This document shows, in pieces, positions 1 through 7,937 of a stretch of 64,000 bases of DNA (within the stretch, counting starts at the first letter, position 1; every line of letters begins with the position of its first letter). The notes beneath the pieces are model-generated. The model was not told the origin of the DNA, ran no database searches, and saw only the letters and a list, made by a program, of their open reading frames with translations. The position numbers and the translations under genes are program-made. Source of the stretch: Dyella subtropica (GTDB lineage Bacteria > Pseudomonadota > Gammaproteobacteria > Xanthomonadales > Rhodanobacteraceae); the NCBI RefSeq assembly GCF_026283965.1, contig NZ_JAPDPD010000024.1, positions 1-64,000 on the forward strand. Direction: 5' to 3'.

Positions 1-155
1 TGTGTCAGCTCGCCTGCGGCCCGGGCGACGGCGAAGGCAGACTGGCTGTCTGTCGAGGCGGCGCCCGGGCCGCAGGCGAGCTGACACAGCGGCCCCCACA
101 GGTTGAGTCTAGAAGACGGGGTGATGCCTGCGTTGAATAGACCAGAGCATCCCAA
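1..155. repeat. Right part of a dispersed inverted-repeat element (family A)
   Basis: This is the right-hand part of an element related to the one at 36468-36786. Bases 1-26 and 63-88 form a perfect 26-base inverted repeat, enough for one long hairpin. Its loop holds a 22-base stretch (36-57) that reappears in reverse complement at 36647-36668. Bases 135-153 (GAATAGACCAGAGCATCCC) match the right terminal repeat of the other copy with one difference. The left end lies outside the window. I see no coding frame, so I read it as non-autonomous. It stops about ten bases short of the next gene's stop codon. Confidence 0.6.
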
Positions 156-164
156 GCTCTCGGC

Positions 165-959
165 TCAGCCCGCATCCGCCCTGGGCGGCAACGGCGCCGA
201 AAGCGCTATCCGAGCACCGGCACCCGCAATCGCATACCCGCGAGCCGTCAAGGCGGCACCATCCTCGACGCTGCCGTAGTGATAGAGCCTCAGCCGCGAG
301 CGCAAAGCGTCGGGATACTCGCGTTCGATATCGTCGATGCCGGTATGCGAAGGGTTGCCGACCAGACCGCAATCGTGCGCAATGATCTCGGTGCCGCCAG
401 CGTATCGCCCCAGCATCTCCGGCACCGGCCGGGTATCGCCGGTATAGGCAAAGCTGCCCGCCAACGCGATGCCGAAGGACGTTCCCGGCATGTGGTGCCG
501 GGTGGCGAACACGTCGAACCACAAGCCATCGAGCCAGAAACCCCGGCTGCATGGCAGCAAGCGGAAGGCCTCCCAGAAATTGATGCCGCCCTCGGCCAGC
601 ACATTCGGATAGTCGGCCACCCTTCCCTGCAGCCACGGCATCAATCCAGCTTGCAAAAACAGCTTGGTCTGCCCACGCAGACGCTCATCGAACCACAGGC
701 GGAAGAACAAGCGCTCCAGCCCGCCGACATGATCCATGTGCGTATGCGTGATGAAGAGCGCGCGCGGCGGTTCGCCGTACGCTGCGAGATAACGGTCCAG
801 TGTGTCGGGGCCGCAATCGATCAACAACACCGGCTTGCCATCGCGCTCCAGCACCGCCGACGACGAGCCGAGCTCCACCGCATGCGCCGCGCCGACACCA
901 AGGAAATGCAGGGTCCAGTTCATGGGCTTAGCGGCCTGTTCAATGTCGTGGGGTGGCAT
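165..959 (-). CDS. Metallo-beta-lactamase-fold hydrolase
   Basis: A 264-residue protein of the metallo-beta-lactamase superfamily, probably a cytoplasmic metal-dependent hydrolase; its substrate is unknown. The metal motif THTHMDHVGG lies at about residues 71-80 (H72, H74, D76, H77). Later candidate ligands include the His pair in ATRHHMPG, the Asp in AYTGDTRP and a C-terminal His. The overall look is that of RNase Z-like or phosphodiesterase-type enzymes. I chose the ATG at 959 because GAGCGAGG lies just upstream and it sits 12 bases after the kdkA stop; ATG 923 is the alternative. It is probably co-transcribed with kdkA, which suggests but does not prove an envelope-related role. Confidence 0.75.
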   Translation of the reverse strand: MPPHDIEQAAKPMNWTLHFLGVGAAHAVELGSSSAVLERDGKPVLLIDCGPDTLDRYLAAYGEPPRALFITHTHMDHVGGLERLFFRLWFDERLRGQTKLFLQAGLMPWLQGRVADYPNVLAEGGINFWEAFRLLPCSRGFWLDGLWFDVFATRHHMPGTSFGIALAGSFAYTGDTRPVPEMLGRYAGGTEIIAHDCGLVGNPSHTGIDDIEREYPDALRSRLRLYHYGSVEDGAALTARGYAIAGAGARIALSAPLPPRADAG

Positions 960-971
960 GGACAACCTCGC

Positions 972-1721
972 TCACAGCAGGCCGCTCGCGCTCGTGCCGA
1001 GACTTAGCTCGTAGCGATATAGCAAAGGCTTCCACAGTGTCTCTTCGAAAATCGCCTCGCCTTGCGCCGCGGCGCCAAGTTTCACCAGCGAGCGGCGCAG
1101 GCGCTGCAAGTTGGCCAGCCGCCACCCCTCAGCCGGTTGACGCCGTTCGCCGCGGTCGAAGTCGATCAGATACAGATCGCTGTTCGTCACCAGAATATTG
1201 TGTGCGTTGAGATCCGCATGCCAGATACCCACGCGATGGAAGCGTCCCACCAGGGCGCCGACCAGTTCGGCCAACTCCCCATCCAGCCTTCCCGCAGCCA
1301 GGCATTCGGCCAAGGTCGGCGCGTTGGGAATACGGCGAGTGATCAAGTCCGCGGTGTAGAACAAACCATGACGCTGGTAGCGCGCCGCAACCACGCCTGG
1401 CACAGGCAAGCCTTGTTCGGCCATGTCGGCGAGCAAGCGGAATTCCGCGAAACTGCGGCTACGCCCGGCGCCTATCCAGAGATAGCGGTCGCCCATCCAC
1501 TTCGCCACCAAACCGCCGCGTCGGTAGTGGCGCAGCACGCATTCGCCGGCCGGCGTCTCGATGATGGCCACGCCACCGCGCCCACCCGTTTGCATGCGCA
1601 AAGCACCGCGAGCGCGCCAATAGTCGGGCGCGAACCAGTCGTCATCGACTTGTGGCGAGAGCGCGGCGTCGAACAGAATCGCTCCGGCAGCGCCCTCACG
1701 GACTTGCTCTTGCCTCATCAT
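972..1721 (-). CDS. kdkA: 3-deoxy-D-manno-octulosonic acid (Kdo) kinase
   Basis: A 249-residue member of the KdkA/WaaP lipopolysaccharide kinase family. KdkA phosphorylates the Kdo sugar on lipid A with ATP at the inner face of the cytoplasmic membrane. The eukaryotic-like kinase catalytic loop is visible as HADLNAHNILV at about 168-178 (D170, N175), followed by the metal-binding DFDRG at 187-191. The reading frame stays open much further upstream, but that part overlaps the divergent heptosyltransferase and has no kinase features. The start is therefore the ATG pair at 1721/1718. Fifty-eight bases separate it from the divergent glycosyltransferase, so a shared promoter region is likely. Confidence 0.85.
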   Translation of the reverse strand: MMRQEQVREGAAGAILFDAALSPQVDDDWFAPDYWRARGALRMQTGGRGGVAIIETPAGECVLRHYRRGGLVAKWMGDRYLWIGAGRSRSFAEFRLLADMAEQGLPVPGVVAARYQRHGLFYTADLITRRIPNAPTLAECLAAGRLDGELAELVGALVGRFHRVGIWHADLNAHNILVTNSDLYLIDFDRGERRQPAEGWRLANLQRLRRSLVKLGAAAQGEAIFEETLWKPLLYRYELSLGTSASGLL

Positions 1722-1779
1722 GTCCGGCTTCACGACGCCTTGCTTCCGCCCAATGACCCGCGATTCTAGCCCAAGCCAC

Positions 1780-2820
1780 ATGTCCGCTCCCGCCTCGATC
1801 TGCCTGCTGCGCACCTCCGCCATCGGTGACGTCACCCACGTCGTGCCGCTGGTGCGCACGCTGCAGCAGGCGTGGCCGCAAACCCGGCTCACCTGGGTCG
1901 TCGGCAAGCTGGAGCGACGTCTGGTAGGCGACCTGCCTGGCGTGGAATTCATCACGTTCGACAAAGCTGCCGGCTGGGCCGGCATACGGGCCGTGCGCGA
2001 TGCACTGCGCGGACAACGCTTCGATGCGCTGCTGCAGATGCAGGTGGCCATGCGCTCCAACCTGCTCAGCCTCGGCATCAAGGCAAAGCGCCGGATCGGC
2101 TACGACCACGCCCGCGCGAAGGACCTGCACGGCCTGGTGGTCAACGAGCGTATTCCGGCGCGCACCGGCGAACACGTGCTCGAAGCCATTGGCAGCTTCT
2201 GCGAACCACTGGGCCTGAAGCAAACGGCAGTGCGCTGGGACATCCCGATCCCGGAGGAAGCCCACGCCTGGGCCGCCGAACAACTGCCGGGCGACACACC
2301 CACCCTGCTGGTCAGCCCCACCTCGAGCCATGCCCTGCGCAACTGGCGCCCCGAACGCTACGCCGCCGTGATGGACCATGCCGCCCAGCGCGGCTGGCGC
2401 GTGGCCCTGATCGGCGGCCCTTCGTCAGACGAACGCAACATGGCCGACGCTGTACTCGCCGCCTGCCGCCACGCACCGATGGATCTGACCGGTAAGGACA
2501 CCCTCAAGCGCCTGATGGCCATGCTCACACGTGCGCAGCTTGTACTCACGCCGGATTCGGGCCCGATGCATATGGCCAATGCCGTAGGTTGCAAGGTGCT
2601 GGGCCTGCACGCGGCCAGCAATCCGGACCGCTCCGGCCCTTATTCCGATCGTCGCTGGTGCGTGAACAAGTACGACCAAGCCTCGCGAAAGTATTTAGGC
2701 AAGCCCGCCAGTGACATTCCGTGGGGTAGCAAGATCGAGAAACCTGGCGTGATGGACCTCATCGAAATCGATGAGGTCATCGAACGATTCGAGGCGGCGA
2801 GCGCTTACTTGCTCTTGTAG
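1780..2820 (+). CDS. LPS heptosyltransferase, glycosyltransferase family 9
   Basis: A 346-residue glycosyltransferase of family 9 (ADP-heptose:LPS heptosyltransferase type), acting at the cytoplasmic membrane on the inner core of lipopolysaccharide. The N-terminal LLRTSAIGDV is the usual family start. The C-terminal TPDSGPMHMANAVG is the ADP-heptose binding region. The ATG at 1780 is chosen because an earlier in-frame ATG at 1720 would add 20 residues with no family counterpart. The last 16 bases overlap the end of the convergent gene at 2805. Resemblance to WaaC or WaaF is not decisive, so I assign no symbol. Its place opposite kdkA fits an LPS core role. Confidence 0.85.
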   Translation: MSAPASICLLRTSAIGDVTHVVPLVRTLQQAWPQTRLTWVVGKLERRLVGDLPGVEFITFDKAAGWAGIRAVRDALRGQRFDALLQMQVAMRSNLLSLGIKAKRRIGYDHARAKDLHGLVVNERIPARTGEHVLEAIGSFCEPLGLKQTAVRWDIPIPEEAHAWAAEQLPGDTPTLLVSPTSSHALRNWRPERYAAVMDHAAQRGWRVALIGGPSSDERNMADAVLAACRHAPMDLTGKDTLKRLMAMLTRAQLVLTPDSGPMHMANAVGCKVLGLHAASNPDRSGPYSDRRWCVNKYDQASRKYLGKPASDIPWGSKIEKPGVMDLIEIDEVIERFEAASAYLLL

Positions 2821-3203
2821 TCCTGGTACGACTTCTCTTCCACCAGCTGCGAGCCGAGCTTCAGATTGATCTCGCGCTTCACCGCGGCGCGGTCGTCATT
2901 CTGGAAATACACCGCACGAGCCAGATCGATGAATTCCTGATCGAAAGCCTGCGCCTTTTCCTTCAGGCGAATGCGGTCTTCGATGTCCCACAGCGCTTCG
3001 TTCACGGCCAGCAGGCGGGCGCGCTCGTCGGCAATATCGGTCTGTGAAGCGGCGTGCTTGGACCAGGTGCCGTTGAGCTGCTCCAGCTCGTTGCGCACAT
3101 TGGCCAGCTTGGCCGGGTCGGTCATCTGGCGCGACTTGATCTCCAGGATGGTGATCTTGTCGATCAACTCACCGTAGGACACCGGAACTTGGATCAGGCT
3201 CAT
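2805..3203 (-). CDS. DUF6165 family protein
   Basis: A 132-residue, charge-rich, mostly helical protein without signal peptide or membrane segment. The beginning (IQVPVSYGELIDKITILEIK) and the rest resemble the DUF6165 family often found next to LPS glycosyltransferases; I recall no assigned function. Start ATG 3203 is supported by CTGGAG six to eleven bases upstream. It converges with and overlaps the heptosyltransferase by 16 bases, so the two 3' ends share DNA. Likely cytoplasmic. Its role is unknown; a part in glycan or LPS assembly is only a guess from the neighbourhood. Confidence 0.7.
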   Translation of the reverse strand: MSLIQVPVSYGELIDKITILEIKSRQMTDPAKLANVRNELEQLNGTWSKHAASQTDIADERARLLAVNEALWDIEDRIRLKEKAQAFDQEFIDLARAVYFQNDDRAAVKREINLKLGSQLVEEKSYQDYKSK

Positions 3204-3332
3204 GGAAACTCCAGGTCGAAAACAGGCAGAGTATCCATAGACGCTCTGCGGGCTGTCCATGATAAAGAATTGCCTGCCTTTGGTTCAGCCTTGCCGATTA
3301 GACTCAACACGCCCATCCACCCTGGAGAACCC

Positions 3333-3842
3333 ATGAGTACCAAGCGCCTTCTCACCCTGCCCGTCGCCGTGGCGCTAGCCCTCGTTACTGTCACGGCAAC
3401 GGCCGCCACTGGCAGCAAATCCGTCGCTCCGAGCCGCGCCAGCGTCGACGCCGGCACGCTCAACGGCAACGTGCTGATCCGCAACGACGGCATCTTCCTG
3501 CGCTGCACCGAGTGCGGCACGGTGGAGTCGATCGAACACAACGTCACCCAGGGCCGCGACCACGGCACCGCGGGCGCGATCATCGGCGCCGTCGCCGGTG
3601 GCGTGCTGGGCAACCAGGTAGGCCGAGGCAACGGCCGTAAGTTGGCCACGGTGGCCGGTGCCGTCGGCGGCGGATTCGCCGGCAACAAGATCGGTACCGG
3701 CGGCGGCAGCGAGAGCTGGACGCTGCGTCTGCGCATGGGAAACGGTGACTACAGCAATGTCACCGTGCAGGACGCCAGCGCCATCCGCGAAGGCGACTTG
3801 GTGCAGGTCGACCGCGAAGGAAACGTGTCGCGCATCCAGTAA
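3333..3842 (+). CDS. Glycine-zipper 2TM domain outer-envelope protein
   Basis: A 169-residue exported protein. A signal peptide of about 24 residues (MSTKRLLTLPVAVALALV onward) is followed by a short region with CTEC. Next come two glycine-zipper helices (GAIIGAVAGGVLGNQVG and ATVAGAVGGGFAGNKIG, about residues 85-125) of the Rick-17kDa/SlyB type, then a beta-rich tail ending in GDLVQVDREG. It has no lipobox, unlike its two paralogues at 18760 and 19284. CTGGAGA precedes the ATG. Family members sit in or near the outer membrane, and their biochemical role is poorly defined. Monocistronic, with strong hairpins just downstream. Confidence 0.75.
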   Translation: MSTKRLLTLPVAVALALVTVTATAATGSKSVAPSRASVDAGTLNGNVLIRNDGIFLRCTECGTVESIEHNVTQGRDHGTAGAIIGAVAGGVLGNQVGRGNGRKLATVAGAVGGGFAGNKIGTGGGSESWTLRLRMGNGDYSNVTVQDASAIREGDLVQVDREGNVSRIQ

Positions 3843-3859
3843 GCCGGACTTCCGCGCAA

Positions 3860-3917
3860 CGGCCGGCGAAAACCGGCCGTTGCCGTTTCAGCGCGTTGGC
3901 CGGCGAAAGCCGGCCAT
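3860..3917. terminator. Tandem hairpins between convergent genes
   Basis: Two near-identical stem-loops follow one another: ACGGCCGG-loop-CCGGCCGT at 3860-3881 and a TGGCCGGC-type copy at 3898-3917. Each is followed by GTTTCAGCG, so the unit is a roughly 35-base direct repeat. They lie between the stop of the glycine-zipper gene and the stop of lpxK. Long T-runs are absent, so termination is inferred from position and stem strength. Confidence 0.55.
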
Positions 3918-3924
3918 TGTCGTT

Positions 3925-4914
3925 TCAGCGTTTCGCCCGGCGAATCTCCGCCAACCGCGCACAGAGCGCAACGACAAAGGCTTCGGGCAGCACGGCCCGA
4001 ACTGGCACGGCCCACCAGTGCGGCAAGGCCAGGCGCTGGCATTTCACCGCATCCTTCTCCGTCATCAGCAGCGGCGCGCCATCCCCAAACGCCAGGTCGC
4101 CAGACGTATAGGCGTGATGATCGGGAAACGCATGGGGGATCACGTCCAGCCCCTGCGCACGCAGGCTGTCGAAGAAACGCTCCGGATGACCGATGCCTGC
4201 CACGGCATGCACGCGCTGACCACGGAAGACCTCCAGGCTGCACAGCTGCTCATCGACCAGAGCCCTCGCCAAGCCGCCCTCCAACTGCATCGGCACTTCA
4301 CCTTGCTGTGCCTGAGTTCCGTTGCAGATGCGGAAATCGACCTGGCTCAGGCGAGCCAACGGTTCGCGCAACGGACCGAGCGGCAGCAATCGCCCGTTGC
4401 CGAAACGGCGCACGCCATCGATCACGCAGATCTCGATATCCCGTTGCAGGCGATAGTGCTGCAAGCCGTCATCGGCCATGACCACGTCGCACCCGGCATC
4501 GATCAATAGCTGCGCCGCCATCGGCCGATCCCGTCCCACCGCCACAGGAACGCCACTGGCACGAATCAGGCAGGGCTCGTCGCCCACTTGCGCCGGATCG
4601 GGTAGCTCGCCAAGCAGCAGCGGCCCGCGCTCCGTCCCACCATAGCCGCGGCTGACCACGCCAGGTCGATAGCCGCGTTGGCGCAAAGCTTCGGCGAGCG
4701 CGATCGTGAGCGGTGTCTTGCCGGTACCGCCGACGCTGATGTTGCCGATCACGATCACTGGCACGGGCAACCGCACGCTGGACAGCCATCCCCGCCGGTA
4801 CATCACCCTGCGCAGGCGACTCACACCGCCATACAACGCCGCCAGCGGATAGCTCCACCACGGCGCACGTCCCTTGCCGTACCAGGCCGCTTCTAACGTG
4901 TCGGCCAGCGCCAT
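3925..4914 (-). CDS. lpxK: Tetraacyldisaccharide 4'-kinase
   Basis: LpxK transfers the gamma-phosphate of ATP to the 4' position of the tetraacyldisaccharide precursor, giving lipid IVA at the inner membrane face. The 329-residue length fits the family. Residues 57-67 (GNISVGGTGKT) form the Walker A loop, and SRGYGG and MADDGLQH are the usual later family motifs. An N-terminal amphipathic or hydrophobic segment (SYPLAALYGGV) fits membrane association. It follows msbA by nine bases, so the same transcript makes lipid A and flips it. Start ATG 4914 fits the family start. Confidence 0.95.
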   Translation of the reverse strand: MALADTLEAAWYGKGRAPWWSYPLAALYGGVSRLRRVMYRRGWLSSVRLPVPVIVIGNISVGGTGKTPLTIALAEALRQRGYRPGVVSRGYGGTERGPLLLGELPDPAQVGDEPCLIRASGVPVAVGRDRPMAAQLLIDAGCDVVMADDGLQHYRLQRDIEICVIDGVRRFGNGRLLPLGPLREPLARLSQVDFRICNGTQAQQGEVPMQLEGGLARALVDEQLCSLEVFRGQRVHAVAGIGHPERFFDSLRAQGLDVIPHAFPDHHAYTSGDLAFGDGAPLLMTEKDAVKCQRLALPHWWAVPVRAVLPEAFVVALCARLAEIRRAKR

Positions 4915-4923
4915 GAGCCAGCC

Positions 4924-6699
4924 TCAGTCGGTGGTGGGCTTGTCGTGGAACTGCATGCGGTGCAGCGCCGCGTAATGACCGCTCAGCGCTATCAACTCCG
5001 CGTGGGTACCGCGTTCGACGATGCGCCCCTGATCCATCACCGCGATCTGGTCTGCGTGCTCAACGGTGGACAGGCGATGCGCAATCACCAGCGTCGTGCG
5101 ATCGCGCATCAGTCGCTGCAGGGCCTGCTGGATCAGGCGCTCGGATTCGGTGTCGAGCGCACTGGTCGCCTCGTCCAATACCAGGATCGGCGCATTCTTC
5201 AGAATGGCGCGGGCAATCGCCAGGCGCTGGCGCTGGCCGCCCGACAGAAGATTGCCGCCCTGCCCGATGGGGCTGTGGATGCCTTGCGGCAGGCGCTCGA
5301 TGAACTCCAGCGCATTGGCCGCCTCTGCCGCGGCCAAAATCTCCGTTTCACTGGCTCCGGCCAGTTCGCCATAGGCGATGTTCTCTGCCACCGTTCCGTC
5401 GAACAACACCACGTTCTGGCCCACCCAGGCGATCTGGCGGCGCAACGAAGGCAGCGTGAACGACTCGTAATCCAGACCATCCACCAGGATGCGCCCGGTC
5501 GTCGGCGCATTGAAGCGCGGCAGCAGGCTGACGAGGCTGCTCTTGCCGCTGCCTGAGCGGCCTACCAGAGCGGTCACCGTGCCCGGTGCGCAATGCAGGT
5601 CGACACCGCGCAAGGCCTCGAAGTCACCGCGTGGATAAACCAAACCCGCGCCTTCGAAGCGAATGTCGCCGCGCGTCCGCTCCAGCACACGCGTGCCGGC
5701 ATCCACTTCGGGTGGAAGATCGATGATCTCGAACAGATTCTCAGCCGCCGAAATGCCGCTCTGGATATTCGACTGGACGTTGGCCAGACGCTTGAGCGAA
5801 GGCAGCATGCCGCCCATCGCCGTCAGCACGGCAATGAATACACCCGCAGATATCCGCTCGATCTCGTCTGGGCGGGTCGCCAGGAACACCATCACCGCGA
5901 GCGCGAGTGCCGCGACCGTCTGAATAGCCGTACTCGACTGCGCATTCGTCGCGGCGATCTTCAGGTTGAGGCGACGCGTGCGACTGGTGACCTCGTCGAA
6001 ACGCTCAGCCGCTTGCGGCTGGCCGCCATAGATGCGTATTTCACGGTTAGCCCCGACCGACTCCTCGACTGTGCCGGTGACCGAACCCATCATGCCCTGG
6101 ATGCGGCGGCTGATGGCTCGGTAGCGACGGCTCACGATGGCGGCGATCAGCATGATCAGGGGCACCATGATGAACAACGCCAGTGTGAGATACGCGCTGG
6201 TGCTGAGCATCACGTACAGCATGCCGAGCACGGTCATGCCTTCGGTCACCACCACTTTCACCGCATCGGTGGAAGCCGAAGCCACCTGCTCGCTGGTGTA
6301 GGTGATGCGCGAAACCTGGTGCCCCGAGTGCTCCTGCCCGAAGAAAGCCGCGGGCAGACGCAGATAGGCAGCGAATACATCGCGCTGCATGGCATTCACC
6401 ACGTTGCGGCCGATATAGGCCACGCCATAACTGCTGGCGAAGGTACCAATGCCGCGCACGAGGAAGATCAGCACGATCCAGATCGGCATCCAGAAGATCA
6501 GCACCTGATCCTTCTCGGCGAACAGCTTGTCGATCATCGGCACCAGCAGTTTGGTGAAAACCGCCAGGCCGCCGCCGTCGATCGCCATGCCAATCACGGC
6601 AATGACGCCCACCGCCCAGAAACGCCGCGTATAGCCCAGCAGGCGCTTGTAGGTCTGCCGCGTGTGGGCGTCCCATAGCGCGACCTTCTTGCCGCTCAT
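4924..6699 (-). CDS. msbA: Lipid A flippase ABC transporter MsbA
   Basis: A 591-residue half-transporter with an N-terminal six-helix membrane domain (about residues 20-320) and a C-terminal ATPase. The ATPase shows Walker A GRSGSGKSS, signature LSGGQRQRLAIARA, Walker B ILVLDEATSALD and the H-loop in IAHRLST. MsbA flips core-lipid A across the inner membrane. Its ATG overlaps the exbD stop by four bases and lpxK follows at once, so exbB-exbD-msbA-lpxK reads as one operon. MsbA and related lipid exporters are hard to tell apart by motif, but the lpxK partner makes the assignment firm. Confidence 0.93.
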   Translation of the reverse strand: MSGKKVALWDAHTRQTYKRLLGYTRRFWAVGVIAVIGMAIDGGGLAVFTKLLVPMIDKLFAEKDQVLIFWMPIWIVLIFLVRGIGTFASSYGVAYIGRNVVNAMQRDVFAAYLRLPAAFFGQEHSGHQVSRITYTSEQVASASTDAVKVVVTEGMTVLGMLYVMLSTSAYLTLALFIMVPLIMLIAAIVSRRYRAISRRIQGMMGSVTGTVEESVGANREIRIYGGQPQAAERFDEVTSRTRRLNLKIAATNAQSSTAIQTVAALALAVMVFLATRPDEIERISAGVFIAVLTAMGGMLPSLKRLANVQSNIQSGISAAENLFEIIDLPPEVDAGTRVLERTRGDIRFEGAGLVYPRGDFEALRGVDLHCAPGTVTALVGRSGSGKSSLVSLLPRFNAPTTGRILVDGLDYESFTLPSLRRQIAWVGQNVVLFDGTVAENIAYGELAGASETEILAAAEAANALEFIERLPQGIHSPIGQGGNLLSGGQRQRLAIARAILKNAPILVLDEATSALDTESERLIQQALQRLMRDRTTLVIAHRLSTVEHADQIAVMDQGRIVERGTHAELIALSGHYAALHRMQFHDKPTTD

Positions 6700-7127
6700 T
6701 GCCCCTTGTCCGCCTGGCTCGGCGTGGTGGCAATCGATAGCTTGGTGAAGCCGAGCTGGCCCAGCGCATCCATCGCTATCACCACGTTCTGATGCGACGT
6801 CATCGCGTCGGCGCGGATGGTGACCTGACGCTCGCGGTCGTCACCGGCGACATTGGCGATGGCCTGCTTGAGCGGCTCGACGCCCTGCCCCAGCACCTCA
6901 TCGCTGCCCACGTAGTAGTGCCCGTCGCGATCCACTACCACGGTGAGCGCGGGCGCCTGCATATCGCGTTCTTCGGCGCTTGCCTTGGGCAAGGTCACCT
7001 GCATCCGCGAGTGCTGGATGAAGGTGGTGGTGAGCACGAAAAACATCAGCAGGGTAAGCAGTACGTCGATCAGGGAGATCACATTGATCTCGAAGTCGTC
7101 GTGCCGACGGTCGTTGCCGATACGCAT
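6696..7127 (-). CDS. exbD: Biopolymer transport protein ExbD/TolR
   Basis: A 143-residue ExbD/TolR family protein with a short cytoplasmic N-terminus and one membrane helix (about residues 17-37, INVISLIDVLLTLLMFFVLT). The helix carries the conserved Asp (D21 in SLIDVLL) that conducts protons, and a periplasmic domain follows. With ExbB it forms the proton-driven motor that energises TonB-dependent or related outer-membrane processes. No tonB is present here, so the partner could be TonB elsewhere or a dedicated system. Start ATG 7127 lies six bases after the exbB stop, and its end overlaps msbA by four bases. Confidence 0.88.
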   Translation of the reverse strand: MRIGNDRRHDDFEINVISLIDVLLTLLMFFVLTTTFIQHSRMQVTLPKASAEERDMQAPALTVVVDRDGHYYVGSDEVLGQGVEPLKQAIANVAGDDRERQVTIRADAMTSHQNVVIAMDALGQLGFTKLSIATTPSQADKGQ

Positions 7128-7133
7128 GCGGGG

Positions 7134-7799
7134 TCAGCCTGCGCTCGACTCGGTGGAAACAGTACTGGCCGTGTGGCGCGCACGTGCCGTTGCCAGCGCG
7201 GACATGGTCAGCTCGTCCAGCAGGACGGTGGCCTGCTTTTCCATCTCCACGCAATAGCCGGCGACCCGCGAGCGGAAGTAGCGATGCAGGACATAGGCGG
7301 GAATGGCCACGATCAGGCCGGTGGCCGTGCAGATCAGCGCTTCGCCGATGCCGCCGGCCATCTTCATGGGGTCGCCCACGCCACCCTTCATCACGTCCAG
7401 GAACATGCGAATCAGGCCGATCACCGTACCCAGCAGACCGAGCAGCGGGCCAATCAGCGCGATGGTGCCGAGCGTATTCAGATAGCGCTCCATGTTGTGC
7501 ACCACATGACGGCCGGTGTCTTCGATGCGCTCCTTGATGAGCTCACGCGGACGGTTGCGCACAGCCAGCGCCGAGGCCAGCAGCTCACCCAGCGGCGAGC
7601 CGTTCGCCAGTGTGGCGAGATGGGCGGGGTCGAGCTGGCCGGAGCGGGCCCAGGTGCGCACCTCGTCGCCCAAACCGGGCGGCAGCACCGACTTGCGGCG
7701 CAAGGTCCAGCAACGCTCGAGAACGATCGCCAACGCGACCGCGGAACAAATCAGGATGGGCAGCATTGCCCAACCGCCAGCCATCAGGATTTCAAGCAC
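7134..7799 (-). CDS. exbB: MotA/TolQ/ExbB proton channel family protein
   Basis: A 221-residue inner-membrane protein with three helices at about residues 8-28, 113-135 and 155-178. The second and third include the GPLLGLLGTVIGLI signature of TolQ/ExbB channels. It supplies the proton-channel subunit for the ExbD motor. The start is a GTG at 7799 after GGTGGGTAGTC; an ATG at 7781 is a possible alternative. It is the first gene of the exbB-exbD-msbA-lpxK operon. The reversed sequence about 40 bases upstream contains TATGAT, a plausible -10 element, but I see no clear -35. Confidence 0.88.
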   Translation of the reverse strand: MLEILMAGGWAMLPILICSAVALAIVLERCWTLRRKSVLPPGLGDEVRTWARSGQLDPAHLATLANGSPLGELLASALAVRNRPRELIKERIEDTGRHVVHNMERYLNTLGTIALIGPLLGLLGTVIGLIRMFLDVMKGGVGDPMKMAGGIGEALICTATGLIVAIPAYVLHRYFRSRVAGYCVEMEKQATVLLDELTMSALATARARHTASTVSTESSAG

Positions 7800-7937
7800 G
7801 ACTACCCACCCATGCGATCACATGCAGGGGCGCATCATAGCAGTCCCTTCCAGCGGTTCCGCGGCGTCCGTGGCAATTGCGCAAAGTGGCTTTACGTGCC
7901 ACGAAAACCCTGAGAGCCAGACCTCACTGGGCAGCGC

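Noticed and set aside
1722-2081. Extended N-terminus of kdkA
   Set aside because: The frame is open but overlaps the divergent heptosyltransferase and has no kinase features. The ATG pair at 1721 gives the family start.
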